In this document: piece by piece, positions 25,736 through 37,400 of the stretch
Position numbering within the stretch: the stretch's first letter is position 1
Layout of the letters: every line of letters starts with the position of its first letter
Assembly: GCA_035582835.1 (NCBI GenBank)
Contig: JAYKAV010002453.1
Location: forward strand, 186,001-250,000
Reading direction: 5' to 3'
Length of the DNA: 64,000 nt
Source: Phoebastria nigripes
Taxonomy: Eukaryota; Chordata; Aves; Procellariiformes; Diomedeidae
Made by a program: the position numbers and the translations under genes
The notes under the pieces: generated by a model
Told to the model about the DNA's origin: nothing
The model's database searches: none
The model's input: only the letters and a program-made list of their open reading frames with translations

Positions 25736-26188
25736 TCTGCTCTGGTGAGACCCCACCTGGAGTACTGTGTCCAGTTCTGGGGCCCCCAACTTAAGAGGGA
25801 CATGGACCTGTTGGACCAGGTCCAGAGGAGGGCCACAAAAATGATCAGAGGGATGGAACACCTCTCCTATGAGGACAACCTGAGAGAGTTGGGGTTGTTC
25901 AGCCTAGAGAAGAGAAGGCTTCGGGGAGACCTTATTGCAGCCGTTCAGTACTTAAAGGGGGCTTATAAGAAAGATGGGGACAAACTTCTTAGTAGGACCT
26001 GTTGCCATAGGACAGGGGGTAATGGTTTTAAACTAAAAGAGGGTGGATTTAGACTAGATATAAGGAAGAAATTTTTTACAACAAAGGTGGTGAAACACTG
26101 GAACAGGTTGCCCAGAGAGGTGGTAGATGCCCCATCCCTGGCAACATTCAAGGTCAGGTTGGACGGGGCTCTGAGCAACCTGATCTAG
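25736..26188 (+). pseudogene. CR1 ORF2 C-terminal fragment
   Basis: An open frame of 150 codons encodes the carboxyl end of the CR1 endonuclease/reverse-transcriptase polyprotein, downstream of the catalytic RT motifs. Recognisable pieces are [16 protein letters not shown] at the start, [33 protein letters not shown], then a final part with [18 protein letters not shown] and a stop at 26186-26188. These are the standard phrases of the region after the RT core. There is no own start codon: the frame enters from a stop at 25733-25735 just outside the element. Without the endonuclease and RT domains it has no activity, and it is annotated as a dead gene fragment. Confidence 0.95.
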
Positions 26189-26278
26189 TTGAAGATGTCG
26201 CTGCCCATGGCAGGGGGGGTTGGACTAGATGACCTTTAAAGGTCCCTTCCAACTCAAACTATTCTATGATTCTATGAT
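25736..26278 (+). mobile_element. Young 5'-truncated CR1 LINE
   Basis: This is a near-consensus copy of the 3' end of chicken-repeat-1 (CR1), the dominant LINE of birds. It covers the last ~150 codons of ORF2, about 70 bp of 3' UTR containing 'ggttggactagatgacctttaaaggtcccttccaac', and the hallmark 3' end in which ATTCTATG is repeated (26261-26278). CR1 ends in this octamer and not in poly(A). Only 543 bp of a roughly 4.5-kb element is present, the usual result of incomplete target-primed reverse transcription. The reading frame is unbroken, so the insertion is comparatively recent. Confidence 0.97.
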
Positions 26279-29200
26279 AAACAGACTTCAGTGTCTTGCA
26301 ATTACTTTCTCAAAACAAGAATTGTTTAGCTAAGGAAGAATGCATGACATAAGTATTATTTGTTTTTTTTTAAATATTTAAACCTCACCTGATGGTTAAA
26401 TATCTCATTATGGGATCTGAATGCTTCTAAATTCCTCAGGGACTACACATGGAACTTTCTGTACAGAGTTTTATTCATTTTCATTCTGTATTGCTTGAAT
26501 TTTTTTCTGCAAATTTTTGATTAATTCTTTACACATGGCTTACAATCACTCTTTGGGGAACCTGGCCAGCAGGCTCAGCAGAGAGGTCAAACTGGGGCTT
26601 CAAGCTGATGGCTTCTGAAATTCTCTGGTAAGAGCTATGAAATAAAAATAAACTGACCTGGAGCCAGTAAGCTCTGAAGTTTAGTTCTAGTGGAGGTTTT
26701 GGCTCTATATAGTTTAAAATACATTTAAAAGTGCCATTTAATTTTTTAAATAGAAAACATTATTTCCTTGTGCTTCTATAAAATGTTACTTTACAAACTA
26801 TGCTAGGAGAGACAAGGGTCTAGGCAGGAGAGGCAGAGGATCTTGTCAACAGAGATGTTGTAACAGACAGGAAGTCAGGAGTTCAAAGGAATATAAATTT
26901 AACATCCACATTTTGGAAGAGACAGCATTTTTACAACAGACTGGAGAGATAGTAAAGTCATAAGGGAGAAGATGTGGAGCTAAGCTATCTGTGTGACAGG
27001 GAAGTGATCCCAGCCCTGAATGGCTATAAAGAGAAAAAGGGAGAAAAATCATGTAGAAATATGAACATGTTTTTGATAGAAAAGCTAAAGCATGGTACTG
27101 ACATAGAGAAGATAGGTTCAGAGCAGTAGGCCTTCAAGTATGTTCCTGCTTGAGTATGTAGAAATCCTTAATTAAGTGACTTAGATTTTTTTTTTTTTAA
27201 TCCATAGTTCCTCTGTACCCCTTCTTTGGAAAGGCTTGGGTGGTCCCACGTTTCTTCAATTCTGCCTATTCTCTGAGAAATAGCTGATGCTAGCATTAGA
27301 TTGTGGGGATTTGTAACAGAAATATCAAGATTGATATGAACAAAGCATGAATGGAAATGTGAGCGTGAAAGACAGTGATATGCATTAATTTCTACAGAGC
27401 ACTTTATGTGTGATTTCATTTGAATGACCAGGTAGGAAGAATAAGCCAGCCTAATGATTAGGGGACAAGATGATGAAAAACAGGTAAGGCAAAAAAGAAC
27501 CATGAAATGCAAAAATTTTGGCCAAGACTTACAAGGGCTAAAGCAAAATAATGAGATGAAAGAAACTCAAACACCATCCACACCTAGGGGGAATAAAACA
27601 CACATTCAAAATTCAGGTGATTGCTGACAATCACAAAAGAAACAAGAGAGATAAGGATGCCACAGCCAGCATCCCTTGTCCTGGCCAAACCACATGGGTA
27701 TGTATCTTGGCAATGAACAAAATCCATGAGTGCTAGGGAGTGAGATCAGTTTTGTTTAAAGTAACTATCACATTCTCCTTCCATAGGGTCTCACACTGAA
27801 TTTTGTTGTGCTAACTCCCTACAATATTAACCAAAACACTGCTATACATCATGGGGTTTGNAGAGCAGAGGTACCACCCCACATTGTAAGCATCTGCAGC
27901 TCCTTAATGACTGATACACCTTCACCCCTGTGGATTGGGGGTTTGCACCACATATTTAGTGGAGAACTAGGTCCAAGACAGTATGTATAACAAGAACAAA
28001 AGAATAATTTTGCATTACCAGCTGCCCAATGGCATTTTTTCATTGTTTTGTTCCTCTCACCACTAAACCAATGAATAGTGAATTCTTTTTTTAAAGTGTT
28101 AAAAACAACAAAACTCCTAGACTACCATGCCTATAATACTACAAGGAGCTGTGAGGAGCAGTGCTGTAAAAGGAATGGCTTCACAATGGTGGAAAAGAGC
28201 ACAATTAATATAACTGTACAGCGTTTTATGTGGCGTAGAGCTATCACCTTATGCAACTGCTGTAATTCCAAAAAGTTTTATCTACATTCAGTTGTGGTCC
28301 ATAAAAAGTCTGTGCTAGTTCTCAAACAATAAATGAAGGTAATTGGAAAAAAAACACCTAACGTAATTATCACCCAAGCACCATTGTAAGGGAATTTTCA
28401 AATCTGTGTAAATCCCATCACACCTTACAATACACTGAAGTGAATTTTATAGGCCAACCTGAAGCTGCGATAGAGAAGGGAATTAAAAGTGGGAAATAAA
28501 ACCCCTGTATGCAGCACAGCTATGGAATATTTCTATGCCAATTGGTGTTCACAGAGAAATAATTTGCTGAAATATTTGGCTGTAACAGACCAAGCTCTTA
28601 AACCCTGCTTGTAAAGAGGTATTGCCAATTACTCTGATTTTTTTTTTTTTTTTAAAGTGAAACAATGTCCCATCTGCACTAATCATGTCTGAGTATGTGT
28701 TTCCAAGTTTTCAAAATACTTGAAATGAAAGTCTCGATGTTATTCTACGTGTTCCTAAGTGGAATCAAGTGTGTGCAGATGCTGTAGGTACAGGTGCCAT
28801 TTCACATCAAGTGTTTTGTCCAGAGACACAACAATTTCTTGTATGCAGATTAGCCAAACTTTGTTCTGTGAAATAAACCCTACTTTGTTTTTAACTGGTC
28901 TTACTAGATTTTAGAATTTAAAAAATTTGAATTGTTCTCTATAATCATCAGAACTGAAACTATTTGTGCTACTTTTTTTAATGCACATGCTCTGTTTTAA
29001 AACTTTTCAGCATGCTGAGCAACAATACTCTTAATATAATTAATAATAATACAAGCTAACACTGTTTTATTTACATTTGCTCCTCAATACAGTATTATTG
29101 TATCACAGAATCGTCATTCCTTCACTCTATTGTGTTACAGTTGCAATGTATGGCATCTCTCTAAACATGGTACTGATATCACTCAACAGTTTTAATACTT

Positions 29201-29559
29201 TCCCAAATGGATAACCCAGTTTTGAGGGTCTTGGGTCCATTAGAAACAAAAATGAAGAAAAAGGGACTTTTTTGGATGCAATTCTGCTCCTTTACAAATT
29301 CTTTTTTTTTACCCCACTGTGTTCAACAAGCAACGGCAGCTTGTTCACATTTCCAGGCAGGAGCTGACACTGAGAGAAGCAAAAAAGAGTTTTTGGACTG
29401 CTTTCTAAGTCCTGTTGAGGCTCTATTACTGACCACCCCACAGCTCTCCCATCCTGTCTGGATCTCTCGTTAATACCACAACGTTCACTGACCGGCAGCG
29501 GCTTCACCTTTAACTTACTGCGTCATTGCTTTGATCAGTAACATGTGTTTTAGATGAGG
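26279..29559. other. Unique AT-rich DNA, nothing recognised
   Basis: This stretch contains T runs at about 27187-27199 and 28639-28654, and one N at 27861. The longest frames (114 codons minus at 27168-27512, 88 codons plus at 29207-29473) are anonymous. A short CACAGAATC at about 29105 recalls a CR1 tail but is too small to call. Confidence 0.5.
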
Positions 29560-29564
29560 TTTCA

Positions 29565-29878
29565 GAAGGGAGAACGTGACCTTTAAAAAGTTGACATCAT
29601 GTTCAAATGAGGAAAATAGACGAGAATGAACTCTGGCAGGTTAAATGTAAAAACACAACAAGGCAGGCCAAAGAGTTTAAGGAACAACTTACAAAAGGCA
29701 TAAAAAAGTAATAATAAATTCTTTTACAAAACCATCAAAAGCCAAAAGGCTGCTAGAAAACCTGTACAACAACAAATGGTCAAGGCACAAAAGAAGCATT
29801 CATAGAACATAAGGCCAGAGCAGATAAAGTAAATGAATTTTTATACATAGTGAACGTGGAAGAGTTTAGAAAATTCTC
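29565..29878 (+). mobile_element. Decayed CR1-clade LINE ORF2, left part
   Basis: The translation around 29665-29700 gives KEFKEQLTKGIKK followed by stops, close to the stretch that precedes the reverse transcriptase domain in older amniote CR1 elements. Several in-frame stops show it is dead. The element is cut at 29878 by the solo LTR and resumes at 30452 or 30457 after it. The 5' boundary is approximate. Confidence 0.65.
29874..29878. repeat. Target-site duplication, left copy
   Basis: TTCTC directly precedes the LTR TG terminus and is repeated directly after its CA terminus at 30452-30456. Five base pairs is the duplication length usual for ERVL-type integrases. ERV1 elements usually give 4 and ERVK-type elements 6. 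Confidence 0.9.
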
Positions 29879-30132
29879 TGTCCTGGTTTCAGCTGGGATA
29901 GAGTTAATTTTTTTCCTAGTAGTTGGTATAGTGCTATGTTTTGGATTTAGTGTGAGAAGAATGTTGATAACACACTGATGTTTTTAGTTGTTGCTAAGGA
30001 GTCTACTAGTCAAGGACTTTTCAGCTTCCCATGCTCTGCCAGGTGCACAAGAAGCTGGGAGGGAGCATAGTCAGGACAGCTAACCCAACTGGCCAATGGG
30101 GTATTCCATACCATGTGATGTCATGCTCAGCA

Positions 30133-30139
30133 TATAAAA
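30133..30139 (+). promoter_or_regulatory. LTR TATA box
   Basis: TATAAAA lies 254 bp into the LTR, just upstream of a G-rich stretch. This is the expected position for the U3 core promoter, and transcription would start about 25-30 bp downstream. Whether it is active in the host is unknown. Confidence 0.75.
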
Positions 30140-30319
30140 GCTGGGGGAAGAAGAAGGAAGGGGGGATGTTTGGAGTGATGGNGTTTGTCTTCCCAAGTAA
30201 CCATTACGCGTGATGGAGCCCTGCTTTCCTGGAGATGGCTGAACACCTGCCTGCCGATGGGAAGTAGTGAAGGAATTCCTTGTTTTGCTTTGCTTGCATG
30301 CGCGGCTTTTGCTTTACCT

Positions 30320-30325
30320 ATTAAA
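30320..30325 (+). terminator. LTR polyadenylation signal
   Basis: ATTAAA is followed at about 15-30 bp by T-rich sequence, consistent with the R/U5 polyadenylation site of the LTR. Confidence 0.65.
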
Positions 30326-30451
30326 CTGTCTTTATCTCAACCCATGAGTTTTCTCACTTTTACTCTTCCGATTCTCTCCCCCATCCCACCGGCGGGGAGT
30401 GAGCGAGCGGCTGTCTGGGGCTTAGTTGCTGGCTGGGGTTAAACCACGACA

Positions 30452-30456
30452 TTCTC
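30452..30456. repeat. Target-site duplication, right copy
   Basis: TTCTC immediately after the LTR terminus matches the left copy at 29874-29878 exactly. Confidence 0.9.
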
Positions 30457-31110
30457 CCACCAGAAATGTGCTTCCCCCCTGCCACACAAACACATTCTTT
30501 TTTTTTTTAACAGATGATACCTCAACAGTTCTGCATTCAACTGAAGTTCAGAAGAAGCTATAAAACAGGTTCATCAGGACCAGAGGATATTTATCCAAGA
30601 GCTCAGAAGGAACTGAAGCATGAATAGCTTAAGTAGCAAGTGCAGTGTATGATTTCTTACTTAAAAATGCCCAGGTACAAAAACAGATGACAAATGGGAT
30701 GGAATTAAAAAACAAGCCAACCAACAAAAAACCCAAAACAAAACCCACGCTCTAGTCCTTTGTACTGTGTTAAGTGGTTTGAAGTATAAGAACAGATTTT
30801 GTGGACATATGAAAAATGGTATATTGAAGAANAGTCAACATAGCTTTTTGAACGAAAAGTCATGACACGAATCTCTGAGGGTTTCTGAAGATGTCAGTAG
30901 CTATGGAGACAAAGGAGATGAAGTTGATGCAGTGTCATTTGATTTTCGAAAGACATTGGTCCTTTGTCAAAGTCTCAAAGAAATTAAGCTGGGAGAAGCA
31001 GAAAGTCATCACTTGAGTAAATAACTGATTAAAAGTTAGGCAACCTGAGGTACTAATTATCTGTTAGCTTTATTGGTGGAGAAAGGCCATCTGTGGGGTC
31101 CCACAAGAAT
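30457..31110 (+). mobile_element. Decayed CR1-clade LINE ORF2 (reverse transcriptase), right part
   Basis: Three reverse-transcriptase landmarks of CR1 occur in the correct order on the plus strand. SGPEDIYPRAQKELKHE then stop lies at 30574-30627 (consensus like GPDGIHPRVLKEL). A DFRKT phrase at 30941-30955 corresponds to the LDFQKAFD catalytic-A region. CGVPQE at 31092-31109 corresponds to SGVPQGS. Frames shift between them and stops are frequent, so the element is long dead. Low-complexity A/C sequence near 30706-30750 may be a later expansion. Similarity fades after about 31110. Confidence 0.75.
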
Positions 31111-33967
31111 TACAACTTTGGAGGTACTCTTCTATTTTTTTCTGTTCTTCTGCAATATATCCTCATACCATGCATGTTCTTTATTATGCTTAAAGGAATT
31201 TAAGCAGTGCAGCATGGCCAGGTGGGCTGTGCTGGAAGAGGTTGCACCTTCCCCAGGACACAGCAGAGCATGTTTGAGAGGCTGCGGGGTTGTTGCAGGC
31301 CAAAGGAGCAAGAGGTCCAAAGAGGGGACATTTGTCCAGGTGAAACTTTGCTCTGACATGATCCTGGTGTTCCCGTTTGTCCCTTCAGACACCAGAACTT
31401 CTGCAATCCTCTCAATTCCTACAGAAGTATAACTGTTTCTCATAAGCTATCCCGAGATGTGAAAAACATTCCTTCAAACCTATACTTGGGAATGTTCCTC
31501 CTCTCCTAACAGGGGGCATGTAGTAAAAACATTACATTAAACAACCAGTTCCCTGGAAGGGCAGGCGATACTGAGCTTGTTTAAAATGAGCTCTGTTCTC
31601 TAGTTTCATAGCGGGCAGCACAGGTTTTTTGTTTGTTTGTTGTTTGGTTTGGGTTTTTTTGGTGGATTTGGTTTTTTTTTGGGTGGGTTTGATTTTTTTC
31701 AAGCATTCATCACCTTTGTGTTTTACAACTTTTGCAATCTCACTGCTACTTCTACTTACCAGCAAATAACCCAAAAGATGCATGCCTGTACTAAAAGCTA
31801 TTTTTGCAGCCTCTTGTTGCTATAAAGACAGCATCATTTTTTGATCTGTAGTGACCATAAAATCCTCTAGAAGTTAGTGTTTTGCCTGTAACTCAGAAAA
31901 ATTTTATTTGAATTGCATCTTGAAGCCCTAACTATTTACCCCTCTATGGCCAAATCTCACTGCCTTTCAGATGAGGTAAGTGCAGTGCTTGCCATTCAGC
32001 CTCAGATTTGTTTACCTTCTGGTCTTTATTTTTCCTTATTATTTGAGTAACTCTAACAGCACATTAGGCACTCCACAGACAAACATGAAAAAGTATCAGA
32101 TGTTTCTTTATGGCCTGACTCCCATGCAGTCACTTCACATGCTCAAGGTAAGGACTAAATGGGACCATTATGTTTAAATAGTAATTTACGCCCAGTTTAC
32201 ACTACTACAATCAGATTCATACTCTGAATGAGAAACACAGGAGCACAAGATTGCTCAGATCTTGCTAGTATCATGAGCAAGCGAGAGTAACTGGTGCACC
32301 TCTCCCCCAGTCCTCTCAAATGAAGCATTTGTGGATATATTTACATCTACTGAGCTATACCACCACCACAGCTGGCGTAACTTGCCTGGCTCCAATACAG
32401 TAATTTGTGCCAGCTGAGTAACCAGCCAAAGTGACTGGTCAAGCTGATGTAGCAGACACTAATGTACTCTTATCACTCTGCAAATACATTACAGTTAGTG
32501 GGGAGTATTTACCAAAATGAGTCTTTGTCTTCATCAGAAAAATTAAGTGGTAATTCCATATCCTGTTTGGTGTGTACAGCATCTAGAAGAAAACCAAACC
32601 AGCAATTCATTGGTGCTGTTCCTCTTTACGAGCATTGTCGTGGTTGGGTGCTACTAAATAAGGATATGATTGATGGAGTTATCTGCTTAATTCATGTGTT
32701 GTAACTACATGTTACGAAGCTGAGATGCAGCTGCGAAGGGAATGCTCTCATTCTTCAAATGGTAGTGTCTTTCATGAAAGAGCCAAGGTGAAGCATTTTT
32801 CTTACAAAACTGACTTTACTGTCAGGCATAAATCATTCTTTCCTTTTCTTCCATGAGAAAACAAACAAATATGAATGGAAATGAACCTGGAGCACCCCAC
32901 TGTTACTGGTGATACTGTGAAGTGGGGCTACACAGTTGTAGTTAAGCATCACAAGAATCACTACCTCAGCTGCCAGAGCCCAAGGGACCGACTCCCAGTT
33001 TGTAACTGGGGAACTCTGTGAGGGCAGCCCCAGAAGGGCTTTCCTGCAGTTATGCATGTTGTTTGCTCACTGGCTAGAGAAAATGGCCATTCTGCAGGGC
33101 AGACCTTCCTGAAACCCCCATTTGGTCAGAGCCCAGATCCTTTTGCAGAACTGAGTGTTCAGGAGGCTACTTAGTTGTATAACACATTTGGAGGAGCAGT
33201 GCTGATGGCATTGCAGCTGCCAAAACATGCAGTGCTGCCCTTCTTTCCACAGTGAAGCTCTCCAAATCAATTCTGCTTGTTTCCAGTCCTCCCTGTCACC
33301 ACCCACAAGCTGTGACTGGTTATACTGTCATGATCACCAAAGAGCAGTAGTCTAGAGTTTGCAGTTAATGAAAAACAAAAATTCAAAAGAGGCTTCAAAA
33401 GAGCCTCCTCTCGACCTGGCTCTCTTGTGCTGAGCCATGAAGGGTTAAACAGCATTCAGCACAGCCAGTGTTCACAGAGAACAGCAACCAGCTACAAAGT
33501 AGTCACAAAACAGAGCAATATCCCCCTGTTAAAAACGGTGCTAGAAGTTAGAAAGCCTTCCCCGAGCAGAAGGAAATTTCCTTTCTAAAACCGAGGGGGC
33601 TGTTTCTGGGCCATTTCCTACAGACCAGGAGCAATCAAAGGGCAGTAGGCAAGCTGCACATCCATTAACAGGTTGCTCTCCAGTCCTCTGTTACCTAACC
33701 TGCCTCTGTGGGATGGGCTCAGGTCTTGTGACAGAGTGGTGATGGTCTCCAGGGGACACCTGGACTCAATGACCTGAAGAGAGGCATGCATCAGAAATCA
33801 TCAGTCTGTATCCTGTTCCCTTAGTGCATCTGTCAGGACAGTTCTTAACATTTTTATCCCATAACTCTTTAAAAAAATAAAATGTGCCAGTCCTTTGAGC
33901 AGTCAGGGGGACTTGCAAGTACAACCACTGTTTGTGCGAGACTACAAATTTATGTTCCCTCATGCTC
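31111..33967. other. Unique DNA with T/G-rich tracts
   Basis: Right after the decayed LINE are overlapping frames on both strands (31073-31432 plus, 31132-31443 minus) in moderately GC-rich DNA at 31200-31430. Neither peptide is recognisable. A T/G-rich tract is listed separately. The rest is AT-rich without named content. One N is at 33968. Confidence 0.45.
31622..31700. repeat. T/G-rich low-complexity tract
   Basis: The plus strand consists almost only of T and G (TTTG, TTTGG and T runs), with no A between about 31625 and 31662. It is the same kind of A/C simple sequence seen near 410-490, in the opposite orientation. Confidence 0.85.
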
Positions 33968-33984
33968 NGAGGACCAACAAAGCT

Positions 33985-34250
33985 TGAAGTTGTGACACTG
34001 TGCTGTAAACAATTTCGAGGGATGCCAAAACCATGTGGGCCCTGCCGAAGAAGGGAACTGGATTTGACAGCCCATCTCTGGGCAACTGCGCAAACTGTGG
34101 CACTATTGACAGGAGGGTTTCACCCCCCTCCAGCTGCTGTGCAGAGGTTGGGCTCTTCTCTGAAAGAGCGGGAAGAAAGGACAGCAGCAGAGGAGTCAAA
34201 ATGGATTTTGAATGGACTGAAGTATGGGATGCTTTCATTGTCATATAGGT
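33985..34250. other. GC-richer segment of unknown nature
   Basis: About 265 bp are distinctly more GC-rich than both flanks, and frames are open on both strands (plus 33932-34348 and 34033-34248; minus 33960-34244). Phrases such as 'cctccagctgctgtgcagaggttgggctc' read like interspersed repeat or old LTR sequence, but I cannot match it to a family and find no terminal TG/CA with duplications. An exon of an unknown transcript is possible. Confidence 0.3.
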
Positions 34251-34380
34251 ATAATTTCATGTTATTAATATGCTATATAAAATTAAGGTGTGTATGTGTA
34301 TGCCATATAATATGTAACACAAGCATACATAGTACACATTTAAAATAATGAATTAATGGTACATAATTTAAATCTATGAT

Positions 34381-34466
34381 CCAACTTTGATGTTGGTCCT
34401 GCTTTGAGGAGTAGGCTGGACTTGATGACCTCCAGAAGTCCATTTTACCCTGAGCTATTCCATGAG
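34381..34466 (+). mobile_element. CR1 LINE 3' tail fragment
   Basis: The run 'gtcctgctttgaggagtagg' followed by 'ctggacttgatgacctccag' and 'agtccattttaccctgagct' parallels the CR1 3' UTR (gaccctgctttgagcaggggttggactagatgacctccagaggtcccttccaacc). It ends in CTATTCCATGAG, a decayed octamer. Only the last ~85 bp of the element are present. Confidence 0.8.
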
Positions 34467-37400
34467 TAGCTCTGGAAGTCACTCATTATCTCAAGGTCCT
34501 TGCTCTAATTACTTGTTGGTTATATCAAAGTAGCTAGCAGAGCCATTGACTGTTTAAAAAAACCCACATCCTTATTTAGTGGAAGAAAGGCTGTCATAGT
34601 AAAACAAAAGTCCCAAACACTGGCCCTAAGAATATATAAAAGTATCTTCACCTGTCACTTTGAATTCTCTCCTTTTGAGTGAACTCACATTTACTGAATA
34701 TGAATTTATTCACATTTTGTGAATAAATCCACACACTATTGACCCACCTGAACTTTTGCCAGCCTGGCTACCACATTCATAAAAAGCAACTTGAATGATC
34801 AGATGGCATAAGTTTGACACAGCACACACAAGGCATACAGATCTAATTTCAGTAACATTCATTACCTTTACAAGGTGACATTTCAGTGGTTGAACAATCA
34901 CTTTCATAGACAAGAACAAGGCTAGAGTGGGCTGCAAATGAAATTCAATGGTTCAAGGTAATGATTCAATGGTAAGCCCTTCTCTCCATTCAGGCAGACA
35001 TCTCTCTCAGTTTGGGATCCTAGCCTGAAAGTCACCTTTTGGAGTTAGATACTCCAAAAAAACACTTATGAAACAAACAAGATCGCATGTTATCCAGGGC
35101 ACCCACTACCCTAATGCACACAGTCGTTTGGGTTTGGATGCTACTCAGCAATTCAGAACAGGATGCAACAGCTACGGCCTGTAAGAAGCCCCATTGCCAG
35201 ACTACTGGGTTCCCCTGTCACAGGCGGCCGTCACATCTGCTGGCCACAGTTTCCAGCTGTACTAATAAAAAGTAACTGGGCTAAAGTGAAACAGTCCTAA
35301 TAGGAGTACCTAACAGGGGTTCCTAAAGAGACACAGACATACACAGGAGTATTAGAGGCAGATGCACTCACAGCATAGCTAAATGACTTTGTGGCGAGGA
35401 AAGTGGGGGAATCTCTATTTTGAGTCCACTTCGGTGCTGCAGGGACTTCAGGGTGACTTTAAGCCCCTGCTTCAGGCAAAGTCATTTTTTGCAGGAGTGC
35501 TGTGCCCAGGAAATTCAGGCATTTGTAGAGTTCAACAGCAGATGTTAGAGGATGCCAAAGTCATCTAAAGGGTAGAGTTTTCACTAGGAACACAAANACT
35601 GTTGAAAATCTGGGACCTGTGGGTCTGGTGTCTTTTTGAGAAGAGGTTTTAGATGAACATACCTTGATCTTCTTTCTGTAAAATGAGGGTATTAAATCTT
35701 CCTCTGTCCAACAAGATTCTAACACTTAGGACCGAAAGCAGCCCGGTTTGTACAGCGATTAGATCTCTAACATCCCACCCTTGTTTGTGATGCAGTATGT
35801 ATGCACTGTCAGAAAACAAGCAATATTCTGCATACCAGAGAAAGAAGACGTTACAAATTCAATGGCAGACATTTATCTTGGAAACTCAAAGAAAAAAAAA
35901 AAAGCACACAACCAGAGCAAATTGCTTCTCCAGTCCTCATTATGCATAACCCTATCACTTGGATATGGTGATGTTATCGCAGTCGTACTTTTCTCTATAG
36001 AGCAACTGAGAAGAATTATAATTTAAGCAGGAGACTACAAGATTTATACTGTATGCACATGCAAGCAGGAGCTTCTAACAGCACGTCCTCATGCCTGCTG
36101 CAGCAACCGCGACTTGCACTCGGCATCTCCCCCCAGATGCTGAGTGCTCGCAGTAAGGACAGGAGCACATCTGCCACAGAGGCACAGGATTATATATGAT
36201 GATGGATGATACCTCACAAGGACTAAAACTTACAGGTGTCAGCTGGCTTAAAGAAAGATACCTGAAGTTCATGGATCATTGCACAATCACTTAAAGCTTT
36301 ACTTCCGTTAGACCATAAGAAGTACAGGTTTTGCACATTAGAGAGAAGAGCAATCTGTAAAATAATCCATTTGTGTCCTTGTATTCCTGAGGCTAAGACT
36401 ATTTGTTTTACATTACATTAGGCTATCTCCGAGTTGTTACCAGTCTGATAAACAGAATAGAGGATACAAGAAAGCTTTGATTTCTCCTTTGCCCCTGTAC
36501 AAACCAAGTGCTGCTTCTGGTGAACAGAATTTAAAGTTTTATAACGAAGAGCGCTGTAGATCAGATATTTGGTCACTGACATTATTAACTAAATTATTGA
36601 AGTAAATCAAATACTGACATGCAACACAGGACAAAGTAACACATAGAACAGAAATGAGCAGCGGCCTTAGAACTGGCAGTTCTAATGTTAAATTTTAGAT
36701 CACTACGGAAAGCTCGCAACATCCCTGGGGTAGTACACTGAAATCCTGCGTTAACACAATCCTTTAACAATATTCAAGTACATAACTACTTTCCAAGGCT
36801 AGAAAATTACCAGTAGAAAGCAATTCAGAAACAGAATAAGTACCTCTCCTGAAAGTTTTTGAAATACCCAGTTATTTAGTTAGAAAAAAACCCTAAATAC
36901 AGCAAGATAAATACTTTGACAGCTGTTACATTACCACAAAAGTTGTAAGGTAGTTTAAATTGATTAAGTATCTGGCCACCAAATACTAGTGTGTGATTTA
37001 CCTTTCAGCAGACTTTGATCTAATGACCAAAGATATTGTTTTAAATAGCCAATCAAAAAAATAGAGAAAAACCTCAAAATGGGGTACACTGTGCAAACCC
37101 GCTATGAGTAACAAATTATTTCCAACTTCTGATAAAAGAACTAGTGAAGATTATAGAAGTGAAAGTAATATTCTCAAGATTGGCAAAAATTCAGAAGACT
37201 AAGGGAACGATACATTCAGGTCNGCAGAACAGTGCTCAGGAGCTGGGAAGGGCATTGTGGTCACCAGACTCTCCTGCCTTCAAGGTCCCAAATACCCACA
37301 CGGCAGTTTGATGTGACATAACAATGAGATGTCTATGAGAATTACTGTAGCATGTAATCAAAAGTCAATTATCCTGAGATCTCTCTTCTAAATGACAGCT

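Larger units (their letters stand above)
29879..30451 (+). mobile_element. Solo LTR of an avian endogenous retrovirus
   Basis: A 573-bp LTR runs from TGTCCTGG to CCACGACA, with the required TG...CA ends and perfect flanking TTCTC duplications. It begins with the 'tcctggtttcagctgggata' opening and ends with 'gctggctggggttaaaccac', both familiar from a retroviral LTR family abundant in neoavian genomes. It carries a TATA box (30133-30139) and an ATTAAA polyadenylation signal (30320-30325), which place U3, R and U5 in plus orientation. No primer-binding site, gag, pol or env flanks it, so the internal region was lost by recombination between two LTRs. Preserved CpGs and intact ends suggest a fairly recent insertion. 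The 5-bp duplication favours ERVL. I do not give a Repbase subfamily name because I cannot verify one. Confidence 0.93.

Noticed and set aside
29104..29125. CACAGAATC as a CR1 tail
   Set aside because: The match is nine bases long with no continuing similarity.
31622..31700. Gly/Phe-rich peptide in a T/G tract
   Set aside because: Pure low-complexity translation of simple sequence.
35660..35720. MIR-like phrase 'ctgtaaaatgagggtatta'
   Set aside because: Only about 20 bp resemble the SINE and the rest does not follow.
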